A stretch of 64,000 nucleotides of DNA from Verrucomicrobiaceae bacterium (lineage in GTDB: Bacteria; Verrucomicrobiota; Verrucomicrobiia; Verrucomicrobiales; Verrucomicrobiaceae), in assembly GCA_947466075.1 (NCBI GenBank), contig CANIBP010000016.1:29349-93348 (forward strand), in the 5' to 3' direction. The stretch's first letter is position 1. Every line of letters starts with the position of its first letter. The translations under genes and the position numbers were made by a program. Below are positions 50,395 through 60,197 of the stretch, piece by piece. The notes below the pieces were generated by a model, which worked only from the letters and a program-made list of their open reading frames with translations, was not told the DNA's origin and did not search any database.

Positions 50395-52836
50395 ATGATT
50401 CGTCCCGTGCTCCTTTTTATCAGCTCCATCTCCGCTCTCTCTGCGGCGACGATTGACTTTTCCCGCGACATCCAGCCGATCCTTTCGGACAAGTGCTACC
50501 TCTGTCACGGACCAGATGCGAAGGAACGCAAAGGCGATCTGCGGCTGGATGTGGAAAAGGAGGCAAAAGCAGTGAAGGACGGCGTGGCGGCGATTTTGCC
50601 GGGCAAGAGTCATGAAAGCTCGCTCATCGAGCGCATTTTCAGCTCTGATCCCGATGAAGTGATGCCAACGCCGAAGAGCAATCGCTCGCTGACAGAGGCG
50701 CAGAAAAAACTGCTCAAGCAGTGGATCGACCAAGGCGCAAAATGGGGCAAACACTGGGCCTTTGAGCGGATTGAGAGGCCAAAGCTGCCAGCGAACAGTG
50801 CGAAGAATCCCATTGATGCGTTTGTGCGGGCGAAGTTGGCTGAGAAAGGGATGGAAGCCTCGCCAAAGGCGGCACCTGAGACGTTGCTGCGACGTGTGTC
50901 ATTGGATTTGGTAGGGCTACCCCCGCAGCCAGAGGAACTGAAGGATGATTATGTGAAGACAGTCGATCGGTTGCTGAATTCAGCGCAGTTTGGAGAGCGC
51001 TGGGCCTGGGACTGGCTGGATGCGGCACGCTATGCGGACACGAACGGCTATCAGGGTGATCCTGAGCGCACGATGTGGCCGTGGCGCGATTGGGTAGTGA
51101 AGGCGATCAACGACAATATGCGCTACGACCAGTTCACGATCTGGCAGCTTGCGGGTGATCTGCTGCCGAATGCGACGGCGGAGCAGAAACTGGCGACCGG
51201 ATTCAACCGCAACCACATGATCAACGGCGAAGGCGGCCGCATCGCGGAAGAGACGCGGGTGGAGAACGTGATGGACCGCGTCGAGACGACCAGCACCGTG
51301 TGGCTGGGACTGACGATGGGCTGCTCGAAGTGCCACGATCACAAATTCGACCCGCTAACAATGCGCGACTACTACGCGCTTTACGATGTCTTCAACCAGA
51401 CGAGTGAGGATGGCAAAGCACGCAGTGGCCAGGCAGCACCGGCGATGGATATTTCGACGCCTGCCGAACTGGAGCGTGTGAAGAAGGCCACGGAGAAGGT
51501 GAATACCATCGCACAGGAAGTGGAGACGTTTGAAATGACCAAGTTTCCGCGTCCTGCGGACAAGCCGCTGACCGAATCAGACGCGATCAAGCTCCCCGGC
51601 AACCTGCCGAGCTATATCGCGAAGACGGAGCCGAAGAATCGTGGCGTCGATCCGCTGCTGGAAGCGGTGAGTTACTTCAAAGACAAGGACGCGGCCTATT
51701 CGAAACTACTACAGAAGCTCCTCGCCGCTGTGCGGGAGAAGGTTTCAGCCACGAACAACGTCACCAAGGTCATGGTGATGGACACGTTGCCGCAGCCGCG
51801 TGATACGTTTGCGTTCGAGAAGGGCGCGTATGATAAGCCTACGACGACGAAGGTCGTCTTTGCCGTTCCGGCGAGTTTGCCGCCGATGGCCAAAGATGCG
51901 CCGAAGAACCGGCTCGGTCTCGCGCAATGGATGATGAGCCGGGATAACCCGCTGACGGCACGAGTGACGGTGAATCGCTTCTGGCAGGCGTTTTTCGGCG
52001 TCGGCTTGGTCAAAACGGCGGAGGATTTCGGCGTGCAGGGCGAGGTTCCGCATCATCGCGAACTGCTCGACTGGCTGGCGGCGGAATTCATCGAGAGTGG
52101 CTGGGATGTTAAGGCTCTGATGCGGTTGATCGTGACGAGCGAGACGTATCAGCAGTCATCGAAGGTGACGGATTCACAGCTTGATCCCGAGAACCGCTAT
52201 CTGGCGCGTGGGCCGCGGTTCCGCATGCCGTCGTGGATGATTCGTGATCAGGCGCTGTTTGTGTCCGGTTTGATGAAGGAGCAGTTCGGCGGACCGTCAG
52301 TGAAGCCGTATCAACCCGAAGGCATTTGGGAGGAGGCGACGTTTGGAAAAAAGAGCTACGTGCAGGATCATGGCGATGCGCTTCACCGTCGCATGCTGTA
52401 CACCTTCTGGCGGCGCATTGTGGGGCCGACGATGTTATTCGACAACGCGGCACGACAAACCTGCGTCATCAAGGCCACACGTACGAATACGCCGCTGCAT
52501 GCGCTGGTGACTTTGAACGATACTACTTACGTCGAAGCCGCTCGGACGCTGGCGCAACGGGTGCTGCTATCAAACCGTGGCAATGAACAAGCGGCGCTAG
52601 AGCAGGCATTTCGTCTCGTGACCTGCCGCTTGCCCACGGCAGAGGAGGAAGCATTGCTGAAAGCACAGCTAGGAAAATTAAGGACGCAGCAAGCGGCGGA
52701 TCGCGTCGCTGCCAACAAACTGTTGGCTGTCGGTGAATCGAAACGTGACGAGTCAATTGATCCTCTGCAACACGCTACGTTGACGACTCTGTGTCTGATT
52801 CTGCTGAACTTGGACGAAGCAGTGACAAAGGAATGA
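50395..52836 (+). CDS. PSCyt1/PSD1-type cytochrome c-domain protein (DUF1549/DUF1553)
   Basis: An 813-residue exported protein (signal peptide to about residue 18). The N-terminal PSCyt1 domain has DFSRDIQPILSDKCYLCHGP with a CxxCH haem site, then AAILPGKSHESSLIERI. The DUF1549 region has LGLTMGCSKCHDHKFDPLTM with a second CxxCH site, and DUF1553 has RNPLTARVTVNRFWQAFFG-type DNPLTARVTVNRFWQAFFG and CVIKATRTNTPLHALVTLND. Such proteins usually stand beside a DUF1501 gene and are linked to sulfatase-rich polysaccharide use in Planctomycetes and Verrucomicrobia. No DUF1501 gene is adjacent here. Confidence 0.92.
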   Translation: MIRPVLLFISSISALSAATIDFSRDIQPILSDKCYLCHGPDAKERKGDLRLDVEKEAKAVKDGVAAILPGKSHESSLIERIFSSDPDEVMPTPKSNRSLTEAQKKLLKQWIDQGAKWGKHWAFERIERPKLPANSAKNPIDAFVRAKLAEKGMEASPKAAPETLLRRVSLDLVGLPPQPEELKDDYVKTVDRLLNSAQFGERWAWDWLDAARYADTNGYQGDPERTMWPWRDWVVKAINDNMRYDQFTIWQLAGDLLPNATAEQKLATGFNRNHMINGEGGRIAEETRVENVMDRVETTSTVWLGLTMGCSKCHDHKFDPLTMRDYYALYDVFNQTSEDGKARSGQAAPAMDISTPAELERVKKATEKVNTIAQEVETFEMTKFPRPADKPLTESDAIKLPGNLPSYIAKTEPKNRGVDPLLEAVSYFKDKDAAYSKLLQKLLAAVREKVSATNNVTKVMVMDTLPQPRDTFAFEKGAYDKPTTTKVVFAVPASLPPMAKDAPKNRLGLAQWMMSRDNPLTARVTVNRFWQAFFGVGLVKTAEDFGVQGEVPHHRELLDWLAAEFIESGWDVKALMRLIVTSETYQQSSKVTDSQLDPENRYLARGPRFRMPSWMIRDQALFVSGLMKEQFGGPSVKPYQPEGIWEEATFGKKSYVQDHGDALHRRMLYTFWRRIVGPTMLFDNAARQTCVIKATRTNTPLHALVTLNDTTYVEAARTLAQRVLLSNRGNEQAALEQAFRLVTCRLPTAEEEALLKAQLGKLRTQQAADRVAANKLLAVGESKRDESIDPLQHATLTTLCLILLNLDEAVTKE

Positions 52837-52843
52837 GGAGCAC

Positions 52844-53626
52844 TCAAAAACTGATGTAGCCGGTGGGGACGGTAGATTGGGACTTAAGCTTGAAATCTCG
52901 GTCCACGATGCACGGAACCTCGGAGAGTGAGAGAAGCTCCTTGGTGAATTTAGCACTACCGTCCGGGCTGGACTCGACGAGAAGAATGTTGCCTGAGACA
53001 TCGCGAATGATGAGCACATAACCGTAGCTTTTGACTCCATAGGGAGTGCCAAGACCCTGGCTGTAAGTGAGACGAACAGGTGTGGTTGAATGCACCATTT
53101 TTGATTGGGCACTGATGGTGACATCAAACTCTTCTTTTTGCAGGACTATTAGGTCTCCGTTGGATTCCGAGGCGTTTTTACCAAGGACGATCACAAAGCC
53201 AAGTGCTTTCTCCAGCCCGCGCTTAACCTCACGATTGCTAATATTGAAGTTATATACGAGTTCGATGGTACGCTGGCCACCATCGGCAGGGCCACGATTG
53301 CTTTTGGAAGGCAGGGTCTGGCAGGCTAAGCTGAATTTCTGCGCAGGTGCAGCAGCGCTGGATGGAGCAGGGGTAGGAACCGCTGCTTTATCAGGATGCT
53401 GTTCCATCCAGTTGGCAATGTAGGCATTGTCTTCTTTGCAGAGCGTCTTGCGGTTTACGATGAGCGTCTGTTCATCGCTCATGCGTTTCAAGGTGACGCT
53501 GTCTCCGGCAATGGCGGTGATCTCTGCCTCTAGAAGCGTGCCAGCGAGACTGACGAAGACACGTGTTTCTGCCACCGCCACGGGGACGATGATGAATGAC
53601 AGAAACAGCAGGCGTAAAATGCGCAT
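52844..53626 (-). CDS. Secreted SHD1-like domain protein
   Basis: A 260-residue exported protein from the ATG at 53626 (MRILRLLFLSFIIVPVAVAE). Residues 20-75 (LAGTLLEAEITAIAGDSVTL, LIVNRKTLCKEDNAYIANWM) resemble the SLA1 homology domain 1-type module common in Planctomycetes/Verrucomicrobia. After a Pro/Ala linker, residues 95-260 form an unrecognised beta-rich domain with LVYNFNISNREVKRGLEKAL. It follows pyk by 59 bp and converges with the PSD1 gene. Function unknown. Confidence 0.68.
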   Translation of the reverse strand: MRILRLLFLSFIIVPVAVAETRVFVSLAGTLLEAEITAIAGDSVTLKRMSDEQTLIVNRKTLCKEDNAYIANWMEQHPDKAAVPTPAPSSAAAPAQKFSLACQTLPSKSNRGPADGGQRTIELVYNFNISNREVKRGLEKALGFVIVLGKNASESNGDLIVLQKEEFDVTISAQSKMVHSTTPVRLTYSQGLGTPYGVKSYGYVLIIRDVSGNILLVESSPDGSAKFTKELLSLSEVPCIVDRDFKLKSQSTVPTGYISF

Positions 53627-53685
53627 GGCGGAGATTAGTAATATACGGCGTCGAGGCGCTGAACTTAACAGGCACCTGTACTGCT

Positions 53686-55095
53686 TCAAGCCTCGCGTAG
53701 CAGGATGGCATCAACGTTGACGCCGTCGTAGAGGGCGTCACTGAGGATGACAAGCGGGTCGCCTAATTTAATGAGGCCTTCGCTGCGAAGAAGTTCCAGT
53801 GCTTGTCGGATGCTATCCTCAGGCTGACCTTCGGTGAATTGCAGTACGAAGGGTTGGACACCACGGGCAGTGACGAGAGTGCGGCTGACGTGAAGATTTG
53901 GTGTGAAGGCGAAGATGGGTGCGTATTCGGGGCGCTGGTGGGCGAGCAGATGCGCCATGACACCGCGAATGGTGAAGACGAGAAGTTTGGAGCCTGGAAT
54001 ACTGTTGGCGAGCAGGATGGCGGCCTTGACGGTCTTGTGCTTGTTGGTTTTGAGCGGAGCATCACTGGCGAAGCGGCCGGAGGGATACTTTTGCTCGATG
54101 CGACTGATCACGGTGTTGAGAACTTCGACGCATTTGTCGGGATAGCGGCCCACGCTGGTTTCACCACTGAGCATGACGCAGTCCACCTGCTCAATGACAG
54201 CATTGAAGATGTCGGTGACTTCGGCTCGTGTCGGGACCGGGTTTTCGATCATGCTTTCGAGCATCTGGGTGGCCACGATGACTTTTCGGCCATGGTAGGA
54301 GCAACGTTCGACGATATGGCGCTGAATGAGCGGCAAATCCTCAATGGGGCACTCGCTACCGAGGTCACCACGGGCGATCATGATACCGCCAGAGGCTTCG
54401 ACGAGGGCGTCGATGTTGTTGAGGGCCTGCTGATTCTCGATCTTGGCGATGACGCGGGCTTTGCTGCGCTTTTGTTCGAGCAGTAGCTGCAAATGCTGCA
54501 AGTGGCCGGGTTCACGGGCGAAGCTGAGGGCGAAGAAATCGACCCCGAGGTCGACTCCGAGATCGAGATCGGCGTAATCCTTTTGCGTGAGCGGCGGCAG
54601 GCGGACAGGGACACCCGGAAGGTTGATGTGTCGGCGGGATTTCATCTCGCCCTTGGTCATGACGGTGCCAATGACGCGGGTGTTAGAGACCTCGGTGGCT
54701 TTGATCTGGATCATGCCGCCATCGACCATGATGGTGTCACCGGCTTTGAGGTCTTTGCCGAGGTCGGGGTAGTTTACACCCACGGAATACTGCGTGGTGC
54801 CGGGAATCTCGGGCTTGCATCGGAATTCGACGGTGTCGCCGACCTGGAGCTGCCATGGCTGTTCGACGTCGCCAGTGCGGATGCTGGGACCTGTGAGATC
54901 CATCAGCACGGCGATTTCTCGCTTGGAAGTTGCGGCGGCTTCGCGGACGCGAGCATAGACGGCGCGCACCCAATCGTGCGAAGCGTGGCTCATATTTAGG
55001 CGGATGACGTCGGCACCTTTGGCGATGAGGGAGGAAATGACTTCGGGACTCTCCGTGGCAGGGCCGAGGGTGCAGAGAATTTTGGTTTTGCGCAT
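53686..55095 (-). CDS. pyk: Pyruvate kinase
   Basis: A 469-residue enzyme from the ATG at 55095 (MRKTKILCTLGPATESP). Motifs: RLNMSHASHDW, IAKIENQQALNN with the active-site Lys, MIARGDLGSECP, KVIVATQMLESMI and MLSGETSVGRYPDKCV. The C-terminal effector domain is present in full. It makes ATP and pyruvate from PEP and ADP. It lies 63 bp after tatD on the same strand. Confidence 0.97.
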   Translation of the reverse strand: MRKTKILCTLGPATESPEVISSLIAKGADVIRLNMSHASHDWVRAVYARVREAAATSKREIAVLMDLTGPSIRTGDVEQPWQLQVGDTVEFRCKPEIPGTTQYSVGVNYPDLGKDLKAGDTIMVDGGMIQIKATEVSNTRVIGTVMTKGEMKSRRHINLPGVPVRLPPLTQKDYADLDLGVDLGVDFFALSFAREPGHLQHLQLLLEQKRSKARVIAKIENQQALNNIDALVEASGGIMIARGDLGSECPIEDLPLIQRHIVERCSYHGRKVIVATQMLESMIENPVPTRAEVTDIFNAVIEQVDCVMLSGETSVGRYPDKCVEVLNTVISRIEQKYPSGRFASDAPLKTNKHKTVKAAILLANSIPGSKLLVFTIRGVMAHLLAHQRPEYAPIFAFTPNLHVSRTLVTARGVQPFVLQFTEGQPEDSIRQALELLRSEGLIKLGDPLVILSDALYDGVNVDAILLREA

Positions 55096-55158
55096 GGGTG
55101 GACTTATGGAAGCAAGTGGCGGGCCAGCGGTGGCCCCTGTCTTGCGACTCTGCAAGGC

Positions 55159-55953
55159 TCAGAACGTAAAGAGTGCCGCATAATTGGCCGCAATGACCTC
55201 TTGCAACTCCGTTACAGGCATGCCACGCACCTGGGCAAGGAGGTCGTAGCTCAGCATGAGGTTCGCCGGGTGGTTGAGCGCTGTGCCATCGGCAGATTTC
55301 AACGGATGAGGGTTCAATTCATCGGGTGGCCACATGTCGGGGGCGTCCGTTTCAGCAAGCAGGCGATCCAGCGGCACAGAGCGGAAGACTGCGAGTTGTG
55401 CAGCTTTGCGTGGATGTCCGAAGTAAGGCGAGAGTGAGAAATAAGCTCCAAGTTTGACGAACGCTGGAATCATTTCGGCAGGACCTCCATACGAATGCAG
55501 CAAAAAGCCGCGCCGCGGCAGTGCTGCGGAGCGCAGGGTTTCCTCCAGCAGTCCAAAGGCACGCAGGCAATGAATGGTGGCGGGGCGGTCGAATTCAACG
55601 GCCAGAGCGAGTTGAGCACGAAAGCAGTCAATCTGGGCACCGATGTCAGGATTTTCGATCCAGCGGTCGAGACCCATTTCACCAACGACGGCATTCGGGT
55701 GAGTCGCAATCAGATCGCGAAGCGTCGCAAGCCAGTTGGGCCCACGTTCTTTGACATACCAAGGGTGAAGGCCGAATGCTGGGCGAATCCATGCATGATC
55801 ACGCGCCAGCTTGGCGACTTGAGCCCAGTCTTCCTCAGATGAGCCATTCACGATCATCTCGGCGATGTCGGATTGCGGCATCATGGCGATGATCTGCTCT
55901 CGCCAAGGATCGAGGCGCTCGTCCTGGAGGTGATTGTGGGCGTCGTAGAGCAT
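55159..55953 (-). CDS. TatD-family metal-dependent hydrolase
   Basis: A 264-residue TIM-barrel nuclease/hydrolase from the ATG at 55953 (MLYDAHNHLQDERLD). Metal sites: DAHNHL, VGEMGLDRW, IHCLRAFG with Cys/His and LLAETDAPDM. The terminator hairpin just upstream rules out the earlier ATGs. TatD proteins are Mg2+-dependent exonucleases/deoxyribonucleases, though substrates vary. Its gene precedes pyk by 63 bp. Confidence 0.9.
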   Translation of the reverse strand: MLYDAHNHLQDERLDPWREQIIAMMPQSDIAEMIVNGSSEEDWAQVAKLARDHAWIRPAFGLHPWYVKERGPNWLATLRDLIATHPNAVVGEMGLDRWIENPDIGAQIDCFRAQLALAVEFDRPATIHCLRAFGLLEETLRSAALPRRGFLLHSYGGPAEMIPAFVKLGAYFSLSPYFGHPRKAAQLAVFRSVPLDRLLAETDAPDMWPPDELNPHPLKSADGTALNHPANLMLSYDLLAQVRGMPVTELQEVIAANYAALFTF

Positions 55954-55961
55954 GTCGGATG

Positions 55962-55998
55962 AAAAAAGCCCGCGCATGATGATCATGCACGGGCTTTG
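55962..55998 (-). terminator. Strong terminator after htrA
   Basis: Near-perfect stem AAAGCCCG-n-GCATGAT/ATCATGC-n-CGGGCTTT (55964-55996) with one mismatch, followed on the minus strand by a run of U. It separates htrA from tatD. Confidence 0.88.
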
Positions 55999-56035
55999 TG
56001 AAAGCGGGTCAACAGGCTGGCAGCCTGATTGACGA

Positions 56036-57673
56036 TCAGTTGTTGCCGATCATGAGGAGCATGGTGTCTCCTTTGCGATAGACGCGGAGGAGGACGGTTT
56101 TGTCGCTGCCTTTGGCGAGGGTGCGGGCCTCAGCGGCATTGGCGACGGGCTTGCGGTTCACATGAGAGATTACATCGCCTTCCTCGACGCCCATGGCGGC
56201 GGCACGGCTTTCGGGGTCGACCTTGGTGACGATGACGCCACTGACATTGGCTGGAACGTCGTGACGCTCGCGCAAGGCGGGCGTCAGAGTCTGCACGGTG
56301 ACGCCAGTGACGAGTTCGCCGACGTTTTCCTTCGGTGTGCCAGCAGCGCCGGGACGCGGAATGGCACGTGTGCCGCCGCCGACTTCTGACAAGGCTTCTT
56401 CAGGCAGAGCTTCGAGCGTGGCGTTCATGGTGACACGTTTGCCGCCGCGCAGCAGTTCGATGGGGATCACCGTGCCAGGCTTGGTGCCGCTGACGATGAG
56501 GCGTAGGCGACTGCTGTTATCAACCTTCTGGCCGTTGATGCTGACAATGACATCTTCAAGCTGAATGCCGGCCTTTTCAGCGGGAGAGCCCGCGCCGACC
56601 ATCATGACGACGGCACCGCCGTGTTCTTTGATGCCAAGACGCTCGGAGAGAGTGGAATCGAGATCGGTGATCTGCACGCCGAGGAAGCCGCGCTGCACGG
56701 CACCGTCATCGAGCAAATCTTCGACGATATTGAGCGCCATATTGATCGGAATAGCGAAGCCGATGCCGGCGTTCATGCCGGAGCGTGACAGAATGGCGGT
56801 GTTGATGCCAACGACGCGTCCCAACGCATCGACGAGAGGGCCGCCGGAGTTGCCGGGATTGATCGAGGCGTCTGTTTGAATGAAGTCCTCATAGCCTTTG
56901 ACACGGCTTTGGCCATTGCCGTGGCCAACGATGCCTTCATTGCTGCGGCCAAGGGCGCTGACGATGCCCTGGGTGACGGAGCGGCTAAGTTCCATCGGTG
57001 CGCCAGCGGCGAGAACGATGTCGCCGACGCGGAGTTTAGAGCTGTCGCCGATGGTGGCGGTTTTAAGGCCGGTAGCGTTGATTTTGATGAGCGCGACATC
57101 GGTCAGAGGGTCGGCGCCGATGACCTCCGCTGTGTAAGTCTGAGTGGTGCCGTCGGTATCGACATCGACCTCGATTTTTTTGGCATCGGCGATGACGTGG
57201 TTGTTCGTCAGAACGTAGCCGTCGGAGGAAATGATCATACCTGAGCCGACACCACGTTGCTGGTGCGATTCATCCTCGGGAGCCTGCTGCGGGCGCTGGG
57301 GTTGACCCTTGCGACCGCGCGGATTGACCGGTTCGTCATCCTCGTTCATGCCGCCAAAGCCTTCGGGAGCGCCGAAGAAGCGGTAGAAGAAGGGGCGGAG
57401 CTGCGGCGGAATTTGATCGATCTCAGGCGTCTTGATTGGCGCGGAAGAGTGGATGGTGACCACGCTGGGCAGGATTTTTTCAACTACGGTGGCGTAGCTC
57501 ATCTGCAGCTGGCCGTTATTGGGGAGCGGAGTGGCGTCCTTGGTGATTTTAGCCTGAAAGTCGGCGGGGGTGGTCTTCGCCGGTGCAGGTGTTTCTGCCA
57601 GAACCTGTGGGAGTCCTGCAGACAGCATGCTGGCGCAGGTGAATGCAATACAGATGCGATTGGGAGTTTTCAT
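56036..57673 (-). CDS. Do/DegP-family periplasmic serine endopeptidase
   Basis: A 545-residue protease from the ATG at 57673 with signal peptide to about residue 26. Catalytic triad: H159 in LTNNHVIA, D192 in ADPLTDVALIKI, S276 in INPGNSGGPL. Between residues 100 and 140 is a Pro/Gln/Glu-rich loop (GQPQRPQQAPEDESHQQRG). Two PDZ domains follow (GFLGVQITDLD and AGSPAEKAGIQLEDVIVSIN; then VSGVIVTKVDPESRAAAMG). It degrades or refolds misfolded envelope proteins. Standing alone between terminators, it is probably its own transcript. Confidence 0.95.
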   Translation of the reverse strand: MKTPNRICIAFTCASMLSAGLPQVLAETPAPAKTTPADFQAKITKDATPLPNNGQLQMSYATVVEKILPSVVTIHSSAPIKTPEIDQIPPQLRPFFYRFFGAPEGFGGMNEDDEPVNPRGRKGQPQRPQQAPEDESHQQRGVGSGMIISSDGYVLTNNHVIADAKKIEVDVDTDGTTQTYTAEVIGADPLTDVALIKINATGLKTATIGDSSKLRVGDIVLAAGAPMELSRSVTQGIVSALGRSNEGIVGHGNGQSRVKGYEDFIQTDASINPGNSGGPLVDALGRVVGINTAILSRSGMNAGIGFAIPINMALNIVEDLLDDGAVQRGFLGVQITDLDSTLSERLGIKEHGGAVVMMVGAGSPAEKAGIQLEDVIVSINGQKVDNSSRLRLIVSGTKPGTVIPIELLRGGKRVTMNATLEALPEEALSEVGGGTRAIPRPGAAGTPKENVGELVTGVTVQTLTPALRERHDVPANVSGVIVTKVDPESRAAAMGVEEGDVISHVNRKPVANAAEARTLAKGSDKTVLLRVYRKGDTMLLMIGNN

Positions 57674-57803
57674 GAGTGTGTTTGGGTTGGGATTTTTTGG
57701 CACGCTCTAGGAGCGCACGCCTTAAAGACGTTGTAACACGGGGAATGTTGAAACAATTTTGAGCGAAAGAAAGAGACAGTTTTACTTCGTGAAACGTCCA
57801 TAC

Positions 57804-57826
57804 AAAGCCGCCTTTCGGCGGCGTTT
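57804..57826. terminator. Weak hairpin between htrA and the Gfo/Idh/MocA gene
   Basis: Perfect 6-bp stem GCCGCC/GGCGGC (57807-57812 and 57817-57822) with a 4-nt loop and AAA/GTTTT flanks, just past the stop of the minus-strand Gfo/Idh/MocA gene. The U tract on the minus strand is short. Confidence 0.5.
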
Positions 57827-57856
57827 TCACGCATCATGCGGCGGACGGTAAAGACG

Positions 57857-58834
57857 TTACTTCCGCGCTTCAACGAGTGCTTTATCCATCACTTCCTTGA
57901 TGCTGACTTCGGCTCCATTGCGGCGCTTGCTTTCATCGGCAGCCTCCATGAAGGCGTAAATCTCGAGGGTTTCCTCTGACGAAACAGGGGCAACGCCGGT
58001 GCGGAAAAAATGCACGATAGAATAGAGCAGTGGATCATAGCCGTCGTAAGTGCCGATCGCGGCCTCACCCTTCTCACCGATCGCTTTGCCGCCGTAGCCT
58101 TTGGCCTCGGTGAAGGTGCCGGTGCGTCCGCCTGCCCAAGTTCCAGTGACAGTAATTTTGCCGTCGGCCGTGGTGCCGCGCTTCACGCTTTCGCAGCCGG
58201 TGCCCATGACGGTGAAGAGGGACTCGACGCCATGGATGCCATACCAGAATAAATCAGGATGATGTTCTTCAAGGCTGGCCGGACTGGTGGTTTCCGCCTG
58301 CTTCACGGCACCAATGCTACCGCCACGCACCGCCTGCGTGCCTTTGCCAAAGCGCAGTGACGAGGAGGAGAACACCGGGATACTCGCTTTTTTCGAGGCG
58401 TCTAAAATTTTGATCGCATCGACGAGTGTACCGGCGATCGGCTTGTCGATGAAGACCGGCTTGTGGGCCTCGATGCATGGAAGCACTTGTTCAAGATGAA
58501 CACGGCCGTCATTGGACTCGAGGAACACAACATCCACCTTATCAAGCAGTTCATGGATGCTGGGCACGATCTCGACACCCAGCGCTTTCACCTTTTCGGT
58601 GTATTCCGGCACACGCTTGGTGCTGGACTCGATATCCTTCGATCCCTGCGCGTAAGCGGCGACGAGGCGCACGCCCATGACCTCCGGTTTCTGCGGCGTT
58701 TCGTTCAGCGTTTTGGTGAAGGCGAGGACATGTGAGGTGTCGAGACCGATGATGCCGGCGCGGATATGCTGAGCGCTGGCGTTAAGGGAGAACAGCGCAA
58801 ATGCGCCGACGGTGAAGATCAGGTTGCGAATCAT
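57857..58834 (-). CDS. Exported Gfo/Idh/MocA-family oxidoreductase
   Basis: A 325-residue protein with a signal peptide (MIRNLIFTVGAFALFSLNAS) and a Gfo/Idh/MocA core: IRAGIIGLDTSHVLAF (a variant of the nucleotide loop), VDVVFLESNDGRVHLEQVLP, KPVFIDKPIAGTL with the catalytic-type DKP, and a shortened C-terminal domain. Export of an NAD(P)-type oxidoreductase fold is typical of Planctomycetes/Verrucomicrobia. The nucleotide-binding GxGxxG is partly altered (GLDTSH), so cofactor use is uncertain. Last in a minus-strand series GT2-PepSY-PQQ-Gfo. Confidence 0.83.
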   Translation of the reverse strand: MIRNLIFTVGAFALFSLNASAQHIRAGIIGLDTSHVLAFTKTLNETPQKPEVMGVRLVAAYAQGSKDIESSTKRVPEYTEKVKALGVEIVPSIHELLDKVDVVFLESNDGRVHLEQVLPCIEAHKPVFIDKPIAGTLVDAIKILDASKKASIPVFSSSSLRFGKGTQAVRGGSIGAVKQAETTSPASLEEHHPDLFWYGIHGVESLFTVMGTGCESVKRGTTADGKITVTGTWAGGRTGTFTEAKGYGGKAIGEKGEAAIGTYDGYDPLLYSIVHFFRTGVAPVSSEETLEIYAFMEAADESKRRNGAEVSIKEVMDKALVEARK

Positions 58835-58884
58835 GGGCGAAGACTACGCGGCGCGTGGCGTGGCCTTTCGGCCATGAGTCGATC

Positions 58885-60165
58885 TTACTTCGTGCCGATG
58901 CAATATACCGCTTTGTCGCTGCGCATGATCAGTTGATCACCGCTGACGGCGGGCGTGCCGTGGAATTGCGATTTATCGAGCGAGAACACATTGCTGCCGA
59001 TGAGTTCGAATTTCGGCTTCGCGGCGATGATGTAGGCACCATCCCGGCGAGAGAGGCAGACGAGTTTGTCGCCAATCAGAACTGGGGAGGCGTAGAACGG
59101 CTTGCCGCCGCCACGGGCACCGATGATGACACGCTCACGATAGACATCATGGCCAGTCTTCGCGTCGATGCAGATGGCGAAGCCCTGATCATTCGCGACA
59201 TAGAGATAACCGTCCTTGAGAATGGGGGTAGGGACGTAGCTGCTCGTGTTGCTGTCCCATAGGATGGCGTTGGCGGTGGTGTCTCCTTTGCCACCGAGTT
59301 TGACGGCCACACTGCGCGTCGAAGGAAAACCACCGAAGATGTACGCGACGCCATCCCCTGGGATCACACTGGGTGAAACGTTGCCGGTCAGACCATGGGC
59401 GGCGTACCAGCGCAATTTTCCATTTTCGGGGTTCATGCCCCAGATTTCCTGCGGCACGGCAATCACGAGATCGTCCACGCCATCGCGCTTGATGATGTTC
59501 GGTGTGCCATAGGCCATGTCGAAGTCACCTTCAGCCTTCCAGACCACTTTACCGCTCTTCTTGTCGAGTCCGAAGATGGTCTGGCTTTCATCATTGGCAT
59601 TCACGATCATGAGATCGCCGTGGATGATGGGACTCGCTGCGGAACCCCAGCGCCTCTGCCCGGAACTCGTGCCACATGAGGTCTGCCAAAGCTGTTTCCC
59701 TGCCATGTCGAAGGCCAGCGCGCCGCTTTTGCCGAAGAAAACATAGACGCGTTCGCCATCGGTTACCGGTGTGTGTGTAGCGTAGCCGTGTTCGGTGATA
59801 AAGCCCCGCCACGGATCTTCCTCGAAGGCCGATGGCACTATTGCATCCCACTGCACTTTGCCATCAGCACGATTAAGGCAGATCAGATGCCGTGTGAGTT
59901 TCGATATGTCGTTCGCGCCTTCTTTGTCGCCATAACCGGTCCAGCAGGTGATGAACACCTTGTCGCCAAACACAATCGGACTCGATGAACCCGGTCCCGG
60001 CATCTCCGCCTTCCACACGACGTTCTCCGAATCGCTCCACTTCAGTGGCACTTTTGATTCAGCGACGATGGCCGCACCGGTGGGACCAAGAAAGCGCGGC
60101 CAGTCGGTCGAGGTGGCGGCTTGAAGCGTGGTGAGGGCAAAGGCGAGAGCGAGAAGTGATTTCAT
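58885..60165 (-). CDS. Secreted PQQ-like beta-propeller protein
   Basis: About 426 residues from the ATG at 60165 (signal MKSLLALAFALTTLQAATS). Mature part begins DWPRFLGPTGAAIV and carries propeller blades such as LSWYAAHGLTGNVSP-type RWYAAHGLTGNVSPS, AYGTPNIIKRDGVDDLVIA and GYLYVANDQGFAICID. It is a paralogue of the protein at 4980-6194 in type, not a close copy. It lies between the PepSY gene (32 bp) and the Gfo/Idh/MocA gene (50 bp). No catalytic residues can be defined. Confidence 0.82.
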   Translation of the reverse strand: MKSLLALAFALTTLQAATSTDWPRFLGPTGAAIVAESKVPLKWSDSENVVWKAEMPGPGSSSPIVFGDKVFITCWTGYGDKEGANDISKLTRHLICLNRADGKVQWDAIVPSAFEEDPWRGFITEHGYATHTPVTDGERVYVFFGKSGALAFDMAGKQLWQTSCGTSSGQRRWGSAASPIIHGDLMIVNANDESQTIFGLDKKSGKVVWKAEGDFDMAYGTPNIIKRDGVDDLVIAVPQEIWGMNPENGKLRWYAAHGLTGNVSPSVIPGDGVAYIFGGFPSTRSVAVKLGGKGDTTANAILWDSNTSSYVPTPILKDGYLYVANDQGFAICIDAKTGHDVYRERVIIGARGGGKPFYASPVLIGDKLVCLSRRDGAYIIAAKPKFELIGSNVFSLDKSQFHGTPAVSGDQLIMRSDKAVYCIGTK

Positions 60166-60197
60166 GTCAGCAGCAAAACCCCACGTGTCTGGAAAAG

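Noticed and set aside
50326..50754. N-terminal extension of deoA
   Set aside because: Overlaps the divergent PSD1 gene; the family start MHIPTLIERKRDGG lies at 50325.
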